Source: Sphingomonas sp.
GTDB taxonomy: Bacteria > Pseudomonadota > Alphaproteobacteria > Sphingomonadales > Sphingomonadaceae
DNA: 64,000 nucleotides
NCBI GenBank assembly: GCA_021732445.1
Contig: JAKFUZ010000024.1
Span: 22,015-86,014 of the forward strand
Direction: 5' to 3'
Below, piece after piece: positions 1 through 8,455 of the stretch. The translations under genes were made by a program, and so were the position numbers. Within the stretch, counting starts at the first letter, position 1. The number at the start of each line of letters is the position of its first letter. Below the pieces are notes generated by a model. The model had not been told where the DNA came from. It worked only from the letters and a program-made list of their open reading frames with translations, and made no database searches.

Positions 1-2
1 AC

Positions 3-188
3 ATTCCCTGTTATCACTGGCTTGCGGACCAACGCATGCTGCTCGCCCCGGTCACCTATTATGACGAGGTCGTGCGGCATGAGGGCGTTTGGAAGATCGC
101 CAGGCGATCGATCTACGCACTGCGCTTCTGGATTGCCGAGGGTTATGCGCCCGATCCGCTCGATCCGGCAATGGCCCGACCGGCCTGA
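3..188 (+). CDS. SnoaL-like / NTF2-fold protein, 3' end only
   Basis: This open frame enters from the left edge and stops at TGA 186-188, so only about 61 C-terminal residues are visible. They read IPCYHWLADQRMLLAP then TYYDEVVRHEGVWKIARRS, a pattern typical of the last strands of SnoaL-like (NTF2-fold) polyketide cyclase or dehydratase-like proteins, where a conserved W-K-I strand follows a Y-x-D/E stretch. The 3' end overlaps the convergent LysR gene by 46 bases. Function cannot be assigned without the N-terminal half. The family call is by pattern only. Confidence 0.55.
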   Translation: MPCYHWLADQRMLLAPVTYYDEVVRHEGVWKIARRSIYALRFWIAEGYAPDPLDPAMARPA

Positions 189-1087
189 TCGAGCTGCCCG
201 GCCATCGCTTCGCGCAGGAAATCGATGGTCACGCGCACTTTGTTGGGCAGAAAGCTACGGCTCGGGTAGATCGCCCAGGCGCCGGTGTCGAAATCGGTCG
301 CGGTCGCGCGCCAATCGGGGAAACAGTCGACGAGCAGTCCTTCGGCCAGATCGCGTTCGATCATCCAGTCAGCAAGCAGCGCCGGGCCGAGGCCAGCCAG
401 AGCGGCGTCACGCAAGCCGAGCGCGTTGGACATGAGAATCTGGCCACCGACCGGAACCGTTACGATGCCGCCAGCCAGATCGCGAAACAGCCAGCGGTCG
501 CGATAACCGGGCAGGGTGAAGCGCAGCACGGGAATGTCGCCCAGCGCTGCGGGCGTGGCCAGCGGATGCGCCGCCAGCCACGCTGCACTGGCGACGACAT
601 GATAGCGGGTGTCGGCAAGCCTGGTCACGACGACATTGGCGTCTACCCCTGGTGCAAGGCGAATGGCGAGATCGATACCGTCGCGCACCAGATCGACCTG
701 CGCGTCGCTCATCAGCAGTTCGATTGTCAAAGCGGGAAAGCGCGCCCTGAAGGCACCGAGCAGCGGGACGATCCGGGCGACGCCGAACGCTACCGAAACC
801 GACAAGCGCAGCGTTCCGACCGGACCCCGGCCCATCGCCCGCGCTTCGCCCGCTGCCTCGTCGAGTTGTGCGACAAGCGGCTCGATTCGGGCGAGGTAGA
901 GCGTACCGGCTTCGGTCAACGTCAGCTTGCGTGTCGTGCGTTGAAACAGCCGCTCGCCGAGCTCCGCCTCGATCGTGGCAATGACGCGCGATACCGACGA
1001 GGGCTCGACACGGCGCGCGCGCGCGACCGCTGAGAAGCTGCCGCTGTGCGCGACATCGGCAAAGACCCTTAGCGCCTCGATGTCCAT
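143..1087 (-). CDS. LysR-family transcriptional regulator
   Basis: A 314-residue LysR-type regulator of the usual length. The N-terminal winged helix-turn-helix (about residues 1-60) has the classic pattern MDIEALRVFADVAHSGSFS followed by an AVARARRVEPSSVSR recognition segment. The effector-binding domain begins near residue 90 (GTLRLSVSVAFGVARIVPLL). It is transcribed divergently from the azoreductase-SDR pair at 1199, with a 111-base intergenic region, so it most likely controls those genes, as is common for LysR regulators beside quinone or azo reductases. The inducer is unknown. The ATG at 1087 is supported by homology starting directly at MDIEALR. Confidence 0.9.
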   Translation of the reverse strand: MDIEALRVFADVAHSGSFSAVARARRVEPSSVSRVIATIEAELGERLFQRTTRKLTLTEAGTLYLARIEPLVAQLDEAAGEARAMGRGPVGTLRLSVSVAFGVARIVPLLGAFRARFPALTIELLMSDAQVDLVRDGIDLAIRLAPGVDANVVVTRLADTRYHVVASAAWLAAHPLATPAALGDIPVLRFTLPGYRDRWLFRDLAGGIVTVPVGGQILMSNALGLRDAALAGLGPALLADWMIERDLAEGLLVDCFPDWRATATDFDTGAWAIYPSRSFLPNKVRVTIDFLREAMAGQLDQAGRAIAGSSGSGA

Positions 1088-1198
1088 CGACTGACCTTTG
1101 CGTAGGAAGCAAAGGTCTAGTGTGTGCGTTCGGGTTTATCAAGGTGTTGAACGGCAATAGGTCATGGCGAAACCCAGCCACCAAGGAAGGAACATGCC

Positions 1199-1816
1199 AT
1201 GGCTACCCTGCTCCGTATCGACGCCAGCGCCCGTACCGAGGGCTCCTATTCGCGCCAGCTTGGCGACAGTTTCGAGACCTCGTGGCGTGCCCGCCACGCC
1301 GGCGGCACCGTGGTGCTCCGTGACCTCGCGCTGACGCCCGTGCCCCAGATCGCCGATCAGACGATCACGGGCTTCTACACGCCAGCCGAGGCGTTGACCG
1401 ATGCGCTACGCGATGCGACCGCGCTTTCGGATGGGCTGATCGCCGAGTTGCGTGCGGCTGACGAGTTGTTGGTGACGACGCCCATGTATAATTTCGGCAT
1501 CCCCGCTGCGCTCAAGGCCTGGGTCGATCAAATCGTGCGGATCGGCCACACCTTCAGCTATGACGGCACCAGCTTTACCGGGCTCGTCACCGGCAAGCCT
1601 GTGACGATCGCGATCGCCTATGGTGCCGGTGGCTATGGTGAGGGCGAGGCGCTTGCTGCGCTCGACCTCGTACGGCCCTATCTCGCGACGCTGTTCGGCT
1701 TTCTCGGTTTCACCGATGTCCGCTTTGCCAGCGTCGAGGCGACGACCGGTGATCCGGTCGCGCTTGAGGCTGCGCTGGGTACCGCACGCGCCGCCATCAC
1801 CGCGCTGGCGGCCTGA
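1199..1816 (+). CDS. azoR: FMN-dependent NADH-azoreductase (AzoR-like)
   Basis: A 205-residue flavodoxin-fold NAD(P)H dehydrogenase of the AzoR family. It starts with the phosphate-binding strand and loop (LLRIDASARTEGSYSRQL) and has the flavin-contact motif PMYNFGIPAALKAWVDQI near residue 100 and GGYGEG further on. The family reduces quinones or azo bonds with two electrons from NADH in the cytoplasm. An AAGGAAGG ribosome-binding site (about 1182-1190) precedes ATG 1199. It is the first gene of a two-gene unit with the SDR 24 bases downstream, and is divergent from the LysR gene. The physiological substrate is probably a quinone or electrophile. Confidence 0.88.
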   Translation: MATLLRIDASARTEGSYSRQLGDSFETSWRARHAGGTVVLRDLALTPVPQIADQTITGFYTPAEALTDALRDATALSDGLIAELRAADELLVTTPMYNFGIPAALKAWVDQIVRIGHTFSYDGTSFTGLVTGKPVTIAIAYGAGGYGEGEALAALDLVRPYLATLFGFLGFTDVRFASVEATTGDPVALEAALGTARAAITALAA

Positions 1817-1840
1817 ACCTGTCATTCAAGGAGCTTGGCT

Positions 1841-2632
1841 GTGAACAATATCGATCTTGCCGGGAAGGTCGCCCTTGTGACCGGTGCCAATCGCGGCATC
1901 GGTGCCGCCATCGCCCACCGCCTCGCCCGCGCCGGCGCGCATGTCGTGGTGACCGCTCGGCGCGAGGCCGGCGCTCATGCGGTGGCGGAAGCGATCCGTA
2001 TCGCCGGCGGTCTTGCCGATGCGGTCGCTTGTGATGTCACACGCTATGGCGATGTGGTCGCGGCGATCGATGCCTGCGTCGACCGACACGGTCGTCTCGA
2101 CATCCTCGTGGCAAATGCGGGCTCGATCGAGCCAATCGCGCGGATTGTTGATAGCGACCCGCTGGCGTGGGATGCGGTCGTCGATGTCAACCTCAAGGGT
2201 GTCTATCACTGCATCCGCGCCGCCTTGCCGCACATGCTCCGTAATCATGGCGGCACCGTCATCGCCATGAACTCGGGTGCCGCAAACGCGCCGATGGAAG
2301 GCTGGAGCCATTATTGCGCGACCAAGGCGGCCGTGCAGATGCTCACCCGCCAGGTCCACAAGGAATATGGCGAACAGGGTATTCGCTCGCTCGGGCTATC
2401 GCCGGGGCCAGTGGCCGGCGAGATGCAGGCGGCGATCCGCGCCTCCGGCATCAACCCGGTGAGCCGGCTTGCCGACAGCGATTACATCCCCGCTGAATGG
2501 GCCGCCGAAGCCGTTGCCTGGCTGTGCACCGCGGCCGCTGACCCGTTCCTCGGCACTGACTTCTCGATCAAGACCGAGGAAGGCCGCCGGTTGTTGGGCC
2601 TGTCATTATCGGAGCCGCGCAAGGCAGCGTGA
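1841..2632 (+). CDS. Short-chain dehydrogenase/reductase
   Basis: A classical SDR of about 263 residues with NAD(P) motif TGANRGIGAAIA near residue 15, the NAG motif (VANAGS), catalytic Ser in MNSGAA and Tyr-x3-Lys in HYCATKAAV. I choose GTG 1841 (protein MNNIDLAGKV) because an AAGGAG lies 7 bases upstream; a TTG at 1835 is in frame but lies against that site. It is cotranscribed with the azoreductase and may also be LysR-controlled. Its stop codon is followed at once, in the same frame, by a truncated RHS coding sequence, so the intergenic and terminator region that should follow has been lost to a rearrangement. Confidence 0.85.
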   Translation: MNNIDLAGKVALVTGANRGIGAAIAHRLARAGAHVVVTARREAGAHAVAEAIRIAGGLADAVACDVTRYGDVVAAIDACVDRHGRLDILVANAGSIEPIARIVDSDPLAWDAVVDVNLKGVYHCIRAALPHMLRNHGGTVIAMNSGAANAPMEGWSHYCATKAAVQMLTRQVHKEYGEQGIRSLGLSPGPVAGEMQAAIRASGINPVSRLADSDYIPAEWAAEAVAWLCTAAADPFLGTDFSIKTEEGRRLLGLSLSEPRKAA

Positions 2633-3631
2633 GGGGCGGCGCTGCTCAGGCGCTATGTTTACGGCCCCGGTGACGATGAGCCGGTCCTGTGGTATGAGGG
2701 CGCGGGCACCGGCGACCGTCGCTGGCTGCACGCGGACGAGCACGGGAGTGTGGTTGCGGTGAGCGACAGTGCGGGCAACACCATCGCGACCAACAGCTAT
2801 GACGAATATGGCATTCCCGCCGCCACCAATATGGGCCGGTTCGGCTATACCGGCCAGGCGTGGCTCGCAGAGCTTGGCATGTCCTATTACAAGGCGCGGA
2901 TCTATTCCCCCACGCTTGGCCGGTTCCTGCAAACCGACCCCATCGGCTATGCCGACGGGATGAACTGGTATAATTATGTGGGCTCCGACCCAGTCAATGG
3001 GCGCGACCCGAGCGGGCTGTATGAAGAGTGCGACGACAACGGCGAAAATTGTTTCGATAATGGACTGAAAGAAATTAAGGTGGTCGCCACTATCATCAGC
3101 GTAGGCGGAGGCGGAACCGGAGGCGGTCCCGGCCCAGGATTCAGCTTTGGGTCGGGTTTTAGCTCTAACCCCTGCGACCAGCCATCACTGCGCCCCATGC
3201 TGTGCAACAGCGCCTCCGGCGGGGGCGGCGCAGGCGCAACGCCAGCGCCAATGCGGCAGAATGATGACATCGTCGTCACCGCGAAGAAGAATGTCAAGAG
3301 GTTAGGACAATGCGTCGCGGCGCAGTATGGGTTGGGAGACGGTTCGGTTTCAGCTGGACTCGACCTCGGAAAGATTGCGTCTGAGATCGGTGGGATTCCT
3401 CTTCCGAAGCGATTGCTCGGCATCCCGCTTGCGGGTGGTGAGGGCGTTTCCAAGTTCACCAATCTGATCAGCTACGTTCCTTTCAAACTTGGTATCCGCG
3501 CCAACACGGGACTCCAGATTCTTGGAAGTGGTCGCGTTTTCGGTGTTTTGGGACGACTTAACGCTCCTGTTGCCGCTGCGCTCGCTGCCTACGATATAGC
3601 AAGCATCGCCATATGCACGGCTGGGAAATGA
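2633..3631 (+). pseudogene. 5'-truncated RHS-repeat protein with variable C-terminal tail
   Basis: The open frame starts immediately after the upstream SDR stop, with no start codon of its own before GTG 2750. It encodes the end of an RHS shell: a YVYGPGDDEPVLWY repeat, LHADEHGSVVAVSD, YDEYGIP, and the hallmark core terminus GRFLQTDPIGYADG..NWYNYVGSDPVN..DPSGL (about 2930-3020). RHS cores are normally over 1000 residues, so almost all of the cage is missing. After DPSGL follows a roughly 200-residue tail that I do not recognise, with Gly-rich linkers and a visibly lower GC content, as expected of a swapped toxin tip. Its stop overlaps the next gene by ATGA. It is probably a remnant or orphan cassette and not a working toxin. 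Confidence 0.85.
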
Positions 3632-3912
3632 TCATGTTTCTCCGACGTCCACGAATAACCAAAAGCGAAGAAGCGCCTAGCGTTGAGCTATTGCAAGATG
3701 TACTCGACCAATACGGGGTAAAAATCTCGACCGATGAAGGTTCGAGAGAGCTTCAATCTCTGCGTATGGACGACATCGACCTAGTTGAGGCCATTCAACT
3801 CGTTGAGAAGTTCGTTGGAGCAAAGGTGGACCGGAAAATGCTCCGCCCTTCAACGACGGTTGCGCAAGTTGCTCAGGTTATTGATGAAACTCGCAGGCGG
3901 AATCGGACCTAG
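3628..3912 (+). CDS. Acyl-carrier-like small protein lacking the phosphopantetheine Ser; possible RHS-tail partner
   Basis: A 94-residue protein starting at ATG 3628, which overlaps the RHS stop as ATGA, so the two are translationally coupled. Residues 18-88 look like an acyl carrier protein: SVELLQDVLDQYG, then LRMDDIDLVEAIQLVEKF where ACPs have D-S-L-D-x-V-E, then a STTVAQVAQVID helix. The Ser that carries phosphopantetheine is Asp49 here, so the fold cannot be a normal carrier. Position right after an RHS tail is where an immunity gene usually sits, which is an inference from context. Base composition is lower in GC than the flanking catabolic genes, matching the RHS tail. Confidence 0.55.
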   Translation: MIMFLRRPRITKSEEAPSVELLQDVLDQYGVKISTDEGSRELQSLRMDDIDLVEAIQLVEKFVGAKVDRKMLRPSTTVAQVAQVIDETRRRNRT

Positions 3913-3993
3913 AAGGAAAAGCAAGACAAGCTGCCGTCATTCGATCGCCATACCCACGGCACTGGCGGGTACGGGCATGGCGATCGCCGCCCC

Positions 3994-4395
3994 CTATTTC
4001 GCCACAATCTGCGACACCCGCCGCTGGCCGCCATGCCGTTCGAGCTGCACGAACACATCCACCACGCCGCGCACATAATCGACAATGTCCGCGCGGCGCA
4101 GCTGCACGCCGGATTGCAGGATGATGAGCGCCATTTGCTCAATCGCGCCTTCCGGGCTGTCGGCATGAATGGTGGTGAGCGAGCCGGGATGGCCGGTGTT
4201 GACCGCGCGCAGGAACGTATAGGCCTCCACCCCGCGAAGTTCGCCAAGGATGATCCGGTCCGGCCGCATCCGAAGCGACGCCTGCAGCAAATCATCCGCC
4301 GTCACCCGCGCCTCGACGTCGAACGCATCGACGCTGCCATATTCCGCTCGAACAGCGAGCGCGGCGCAATGCGGGCCTGCTCCAACCGAGCGACA
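3994..4395 (-). pseudogene. Truncated VirB11/TrbB-type secretion ATPase
   Basis: The C-terminal part of a type IV secretion ATPase. The frame carries DLLQASLRMRPDRIILGELR, then AVNTGHPGSLTTIHADSPEG and an IEQMALIILQSGV stretch, i.e. the Walker B and His-box region of VirB11/TrbB/CpaF proteins. The matching frame can be followed upstream (reverse strand) to about 4395 through AEYGSVDAFDVEARV, although the first ATG-type start is only near 4305. The N-terminal domain and Walker A are absent, and the coding sequence breaks off just before the CoA-transferase stop at 4423. The gene is therefore a fragment, evidence of a lost conjugative or secretion locus at the left edge of the catabolic island. 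Confidence 0.8.
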
Positions 4396-4422
4396 CGGGC
4401 GAGAATTGCGCGCGGCGCCGCG

Positions 4423-5535
4423 CTAATCGCGCCTTGCCGGGTGTGGGGGCGGGGTGAGAAGCGCTGCGCGGCGCGTCCGCTTACCATCCATCTCGATGGG
4501 CAGGGTCGGCAATGCGGTTTGTTGGCCATCGGGCATTGTCACGGGTTCGAGCCCGCCCGATGCGAGCAGATGCGGGTCGGTAAACAATTCTTCCGGCCGG
4601 GTAATCGGTGCAAAGGGGATGCCGGTGCCTTCAAGCCGCGCGATGACTTCGGCGCGGGTGAACTGGCCGATCAGCTCCCGGATGCGATCAAGGATGCGGT
4701 CGCGCGCGCGGACCCGGTCGTTGTTTCGGCGCAGCGCCTTATCGGCCCACAGGTCATGAAGCGCGAACAGGCTGCAGAACGTCTCCCATAGCGGATCGGA
4801 GACTACCCCGATAAAGACCGGCAAGTCCTTCGTCTCGAACACGTCATAGATCGCCCAGGCAGAAATGCGTACCGGCATGGGCGCCGCTGCCTGGCCGGTA
4901 ACCGCCATTTGCGCCATGTGCTGGCCGACCAGATAGACGGTCGTTTCGAACAGCGATGCCTGCACCTTCTGGCCGCGCCCGGTGCGGTGGCGCTCTTCAA
5001 TCGCCGCCATGATCGCGATGACGCCGAACATGCCGCCGGTGACGTCGATCACGCTTGATCCAGCGCGCAGGGGCCGGCCGGGGGGGCCGGTCATATAGGC
5101 CAGCCCTCCCATCATCTGGGCCACCTCGTCCAGCGCGGTGCGATTTTCATAGGGGCCGGGCAGAAAGCCCTTGAGCGAGCAATAGACGAGCCGCGGGTTG
5201 ATCGCCGCAAGCGCTTCATAGCCAAGCCCCAGCCGGTCGAGCGCGCCGGGCCGGAAATTCTCGATCAGGATATCCGCTTGCGCGGCAAGCGCTGTGGCAA
5301 TGGCCACGCCGCCGGGGGATTTCAGATCGGCCGTGATTGAGTGCTTGTGGCGGTTGTACATCGGAAAATAGCCCGCGCCTGACCCGATCAGGTTGCGCGT
5401 GCGGTCGCCCCCTTCCGGCTCGATCCGCGTGACGTGTGCGCCGAGCGCGGCAAAAATGGCCCCGGCTGCCGGGCCCATCACCATATGCGTGAACTCAACG
5501 ACCTTCAGCCCGGCCAGCGGCGCTGCGTGCATCAT
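4423..5535 (-). CDS. CaiB/BaiF-family (class III) CoA-transferase
   Basis: A 370-residue class III CoA-transferase. N-terminal GLKVVEFTHMVMGPAAGAIFA, the R-x-E-P..GD segment, ENFRPGALDRLGLGYEAL and the catalytic Asp in SSVIDVTGGMFG are all present. Enzymes of this family move CoA between carboxylic acids (for example succinyl-CoA to itaconate, citramalate or mesaconate). It is the last gene of the reverse-strand operon 4423-10329 and overlaps the HMG-CoA-lyase-type gene by ATGA. That pairing suggests it makes the CoA thioester which the lyase cleaves. The acyl acceptor cannot be told from sequence. It is one of three CaiB/BaiF genes in the island. Confidence 0.9.
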   Translation of the reverse strand: MMHAAPLAGLKVVEFTHMVMGPAAGAIFAALGAHVTRIEPEGGDRTRNLIGSGAGYFPMYNRHKHSITADLKSPGGVAIATALAAQADILIENFRPGALDRLGLGYEALAAINPRLVYCSLKGFLPGPYENRTALDEVAQMMGGLAYMTGPPGRPLRAGSSVIDVTGGMFGVIAIMAAIEERHRTGRGQKVQASLFETTVYLVGQHMAQMAVTGQAAAPMPVRISAWAIYDVFETKDLPVFIGVVSDPLWETFCSLFALHDLWADKALRRNNDRVRARDRILDRIRELIGQFTRAEVIARLEGTGIPFAPITRPEELFTDPHLLASGGLEPVTMPDGQQTALPTLPIEMDGKRTRRAALLTPPPHPARRD

Positions 5536-6449
5536 GCCGCGCGATCCGCAAGGCCCATCGGCAGGCCCGCATCGGGGGTGAAACCATAAAGCGGCTCGCT
5601 TGGTAGCGCCTCGGCAAGGATCGCGCGCACCGCCATCAATTTCTTGAGGTCAATGCCTGTCTGAAAGCCCATCGCGTGGAGCATGAAGGCGAGATCCTCG
5701 GTCACGATATTTCCGGATGCACCCGGGGCATAGGGGCAGCCGCCAAGCCCGCCGAGCGACGCGTCGAACGTGGTGATCCCCTCGTCCAGCCCGGCCAGCG
5801 CGTTGGCAAGGCCAAGCCCGCGCGTGTTGTGGAGGTGGAGCGTGGTCAGCATGTTCGAGCCCACCGACGCGCGCACGCGGCGAACCAGGCGCCGGACCTG
5901 GGCAGGGTCGGCATAGCCAGTTGTGTCGCTTAAGCTCAGTTCCTGCGCGCCTGCCGCGACCGATGCTTCGGCGAGGCGGACGACCGTATCGGCGCTGACC
6001 GAGCCTTCGATCGTGCAGCCGAACGCCGTCGACAGGCTGACGGCGAAATGGACACCTGCCGCCCGGGCGATGCCGGCGATCGAGCGGATCTCCTCAACCA
6101 TCTGCGCGTGGTCCTTGCGGACGTTGCGCACCGAGTGCGTCTCTGACATCGAAAAGGGGATCGACATGCCGTGGACACCGGCCTCCACGGCCCGCGCAGC
6201 CCCCCGGGCGTTGGGCACCAACGCGACCACGTTAAGGCCGGGCAGCGTGCGCGCAAACGCCACTAGCTCGGCGGTGTCGGCCATTTGCGGGAGCAGCGAT
6301 GCAGGGACGAAGCTGCCCACCTCAATCTCGCGCACGCCCGCTTCTGCTTCGGCCCTGATCCAGGCTTTTTTGGCGGCGAGCGGCATGATGCGATCAATTG
6401 ATTGCAGGCCATCGCGCGGGCCGACTTCGGAGAGGAGGATATGGTTCAT
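5532..6449 (-). CDS. Hydroxymethylglutaryl-CoA lyase-type enzyme
   Basis: A 305-residue DRE-TIM metallolyase. It opens with the invariant HILLSEVGPRDGLQSI; has the metal-binding LTTLHLHNTRGLGLANAL and the signature glycine loop with the catalytic Cys, GGLGGCPYAPGASGNIVTED. The family cleaves 3-hydroxy-3-methylglutaryl-CoA, or related tertiary 3-hydroxyacyl-CoAs such as citramalyl-like esters, to acetyl-CoA or a homologue and a ketoacid. Start ATG 6449 is chosen because it overlaps the LeuD stop (ATGA) and matches the family start; an upstream in-frame start at 6473 is unlikely. Together with the adjacent CoA-transferase and LeuCD it forms a plausible hydrate, activate, cleave module for a branched dicarboxylate. 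Confidence 0.9.
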   Translation of the reverse strand: MNHILLSEVGPRDGLQSIDRIMPLAAKKAWIRAEAEAGVREIEVGSFVPASLLPQMADTAELVAFARTLPGLNVVALVPNARGAARAVEAGVHGMSIPFSMSETHSVRNVRKDHAQMVEEIRSIAGIARAAGVHFAVSLSTAFGCTIEGSVSADTVVRLAEASVAAGAQELSLSDTTGYADPAQVRRLVRRVRASVGSNMLTTLHLHNTRGLGLANALAGLDEGITTFDASLGGLGGCPYAPGASGNIVTEDLAFMLHAMGFQTGIDLKKLMAVRAILAEALPSEPLYGFTPDAGLPMGLADRAA

Positions 6450-7051
6450 GCAGGAAGTTCCAGATAAATCCATGGCCGGTCGGTTTTGTCGCTGGCCAGA
6501 AATTGTTCGATGGCGCGGGCGTGTTTCAACGTCAGGTCAATAGCGTCCAGCCCTTCCGACAGCATCACCCTGGCGTCAGCGTCGATGTCAAACCTCGCCG
6601 AGACTGCATCCGACGCCACCGTCTGCGCGATCAGGTCAATGGTGACGATATCGCCCAACCGCGCGATCAGGGCTTCGTCGAGCACTACGGGGACGATCCC
6701 GTTGCGCACGCAATTGCTCTCGAAGATGGGCGCAAAGCTCGGGGCGATGACCGCGCGCACGCCATATTCGTGGAGCGCCCAAACGGCGTGCTCGCGGCTC
6801 GATCCGCAGCCGAAATTCGCGCCGCCGAGCAGGATTGGTGCTTGGGCATAACGCGGCTCGTTGAGGATAAAGTCGGGGTCTGGTGTTCGTCCCGCTGTGT
6901 AACGCCAGCCGGCGAACAGCCCATCGGCCAGCCCGGTCTTGCCAACGCCCTTGATCTCGCGGCTGGGGATGATCGCGTCGGTATCGATATTGGCGCGGAT
7001 CAGCGGCGCGGCGATGCCCGAGATGCGCGGCACGGGCGGGAAGGCCGTCAT
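6446..7051 (-). CDS. LeuD-type small subunit of an aconitase-family hydro-lyase
   Basis: A 201-residue swivel-domain subunit. NIDTDAIIPSREIKG, the hallmark GANFGCGSSREHAVWALHEYGVRAV and IFESNCVRNGIVPV motifs are those of the 3-isopropylmalate dehydratase small subunit and its relatives (citraconate/maleate hydratase, 2,3-dimethylmalate dehydratase). Start ATG 7051 overlaps the LeuC stop (ATGA). Because the gene lies in a catabolic operon with no other leucine-biosynthesis gene (no leuA or leuB), I think it serves substrate breakdown by interconverting an alkylmaleate and an alkylmalate, not leucine synthesis. That functional split is an inference from context. Confidence 0.88.
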   Translation of the reverse strand: MTAFPPVPRISGIAAPLIRANIDTDAIIPSREIKGVGKTGLADGLFAGWRYTAGRTPDPDFILNEPRYAQAPILLGGANFGCGSSREHAVWALHEYGVRAVIAPSFAPIFESNCVRNGIVPVVLDEALIARLGDIVTIDLIAQTVASDAVSARFDIDADARVMLSEGLDAIDLTLKHARAIEQFLASDKTDRPWIYLELPA

Positions 7052-8406
7052 GCGGGCACGCCCTTGCGGGCCATGCGGGGATCGGCAATCACGCCCGCAA
7101 TCGCGCTGGCGGCGACGGTTTCGGGGCTGGCGATATGCGTGCGGACGCCGGGCCCCTGCCGACCCTCGAAATTGCGGTTGGTCGACGAAATCACGCGAGT
7201 GCCCGGTGGGAATCCGGGGCCGCCCGCATAGAAGCACATGGCACAGCCTGATAGGCGCCATTCAAACCCTGCATTGGCAAAGATGCGGTCGATTCCTTCA
7301 GCTTCTGCCGCGCGGCGAACCGCCATCGACCCCGGAACAACGACAGCACGCACGCCGCGCGCGACCCGCCGGCCGCGCACGATGGCTGCCGCGCGGCGCA
7401 GATCGGCCAAGCGGCTATTGGTGCAACTTCCGATGAACGCGGCGTTTATCGGCAGGCCCGCGAGTGATTGGCCGGCCGACAGACCGACATAGTCCAGCGC
7501 CTGGCCAAAGCCTTGGCCGCTCAGCCCGCTGTCGCGCTGATCGGGCACCCGGCCGCCAATCGGCACGGCGCTTTGCGGCGATGTGCCCCAGGTCACCATC
7601 GGTTCGATGGTCGCGGCGTCGATGCAAATCTCACGATCAAATGTTGCGCCTTCGTCGCTTCGCAGCGCGCGCCAGGTCGCTAATGCCCTTTGCCAAACGG
7701 CGCCCGTCGGCGCGAAGCGGCGGCTGTTAAGATAGCCGAACACCAAATCGTCGGGCGCGATGAAGCCGGTCATCGCCGAGAACTCTGTGGCCATGTTGCA
7801 CAGCGTCTGGCGGCCATCAAGATCGAGCGCCAGAACGGCCTCGCCGGCAAATTCCACGGCATATCCCTTGCCGCCACCGGCGCCGTGGCGGGCCAGCAAG
7901 GTAAGGGTCATATCCTTGGCGGTGACTGCTGGCGGCAGGGCGCCAGCGAACGTTACGCGCATCGTTTTGGGCCGCGCCATTCGCAGCGTGCCGGTCGCCA
8001 TGGCATGCTCGGCCTCGGTCGAGCCAATCCCCCAGGCAAGCGCGCCAAATGCGCCTTGCGTACAGGTGTGGCTGTCGGGGCAGACCAGCGTGACCCCCGG
8101 CAGGACAATGCCGAACTCAGGAGAGATGACATGGACGATTCCCTGGTCCGGGTCATGCACGTCGACCAGCCTTATGCCTGCGTTGCGCGTTTCGGCGCGG
8201 ATGGCGGACAGAAAGGCGTCGCCGCCCGGGACGAGCGTGCCTGTCCGGCCCGGCAACGTATCGACGATGTGATCGGTAACCGCGAACACCCGCGCCGGAT
8301 CGCATACGGGTCGCCCCGCCGCCGCCAGCGACCGGAGCGCGACCGAGCCGGTGCGTTCGTGCAGGAACACCCGGTCGATCGCGATCAGATCGTCGCCAGG
8401 CCCCAA
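7048..8406 (-). CDS. LeuC-type large subunit of an aconitase-family hydro-lyase
   Basis: At least 452 residues. The three [4Fe-4S] ligands are visible in INAAFIGSCTNSRLAD and LSGCAMCFYAGG; other aconitase motifs include VCPDSHTCTQGAFGALAWGI and NMATEFSAMTGF. The start is uncertain. The earliest in-frame common start codon is TTG 8406, yet family-typical residues ARTLFAKLWDTHLVASLG continue upstream to about 8450 with no in-frame ATG, GTG or TTG before the overlap with the preceding gene's stop (8456). Translation may start at CTG near 8464 or by coupling, so the true gene probably begins near 8450-8464. It pairs with the LeuD-type subunit downstream. The substrate is likely an alkylmalate or alkylmaleate, not isopropylmalate. 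Confidence 0.87.
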   Translation of the reverse strand: MGPGDDLIAIDRVFLHERTGSVALRSLAAAGRPVCDPARVFAVTDHIVDTLPGRTGTLVPGGDAFLSAIRAETRNAGIRLVDVHDPDQGIVHVISPEFGIVLPGVTLVCPDSHTCTQGAFGALAWGIGSTEAEHAMATGTLRMARPKTMRVTFAGALPPAVTAKDMTLTLLARHGAGGGKGYAVEFAGEAVLALDLDGRQTLCNMATEFSAMTGFIAPDDLVFGYLNSRRFAPTGAVWQRALATWRALRSDEGATFDREICIDAATIEPMVTWGTSPQSAVPIGGRVPDQRDSGLSGQGFGQALDYVGLSAGQSLAGLPINAAFIGSCTNSRLADLRRAAAIVRGRRVARGVRAVVVPGSMAVRRAAEAEGIDRIFANAGFEWRLSGCAMCFYAGGPGFPPGTRVISSTNRNFEGRQGPGVRTHIASPETVAASAIAGVIADPRMARKGVPA

Positions 8407-8455
8407 CGACGCGACGAGATGCGTGTCCCAGAGCTTGGCGAACAGGGTTCGCGCC

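Noticed and set aside
4033..4791. Forward-strand long frame across the VirB11 fragment and CoA-transferase
   Set aside because: Shadow frame of high-GC coding DNA; no family match, while the reverse strand carries clear CoA-transferase motifs.
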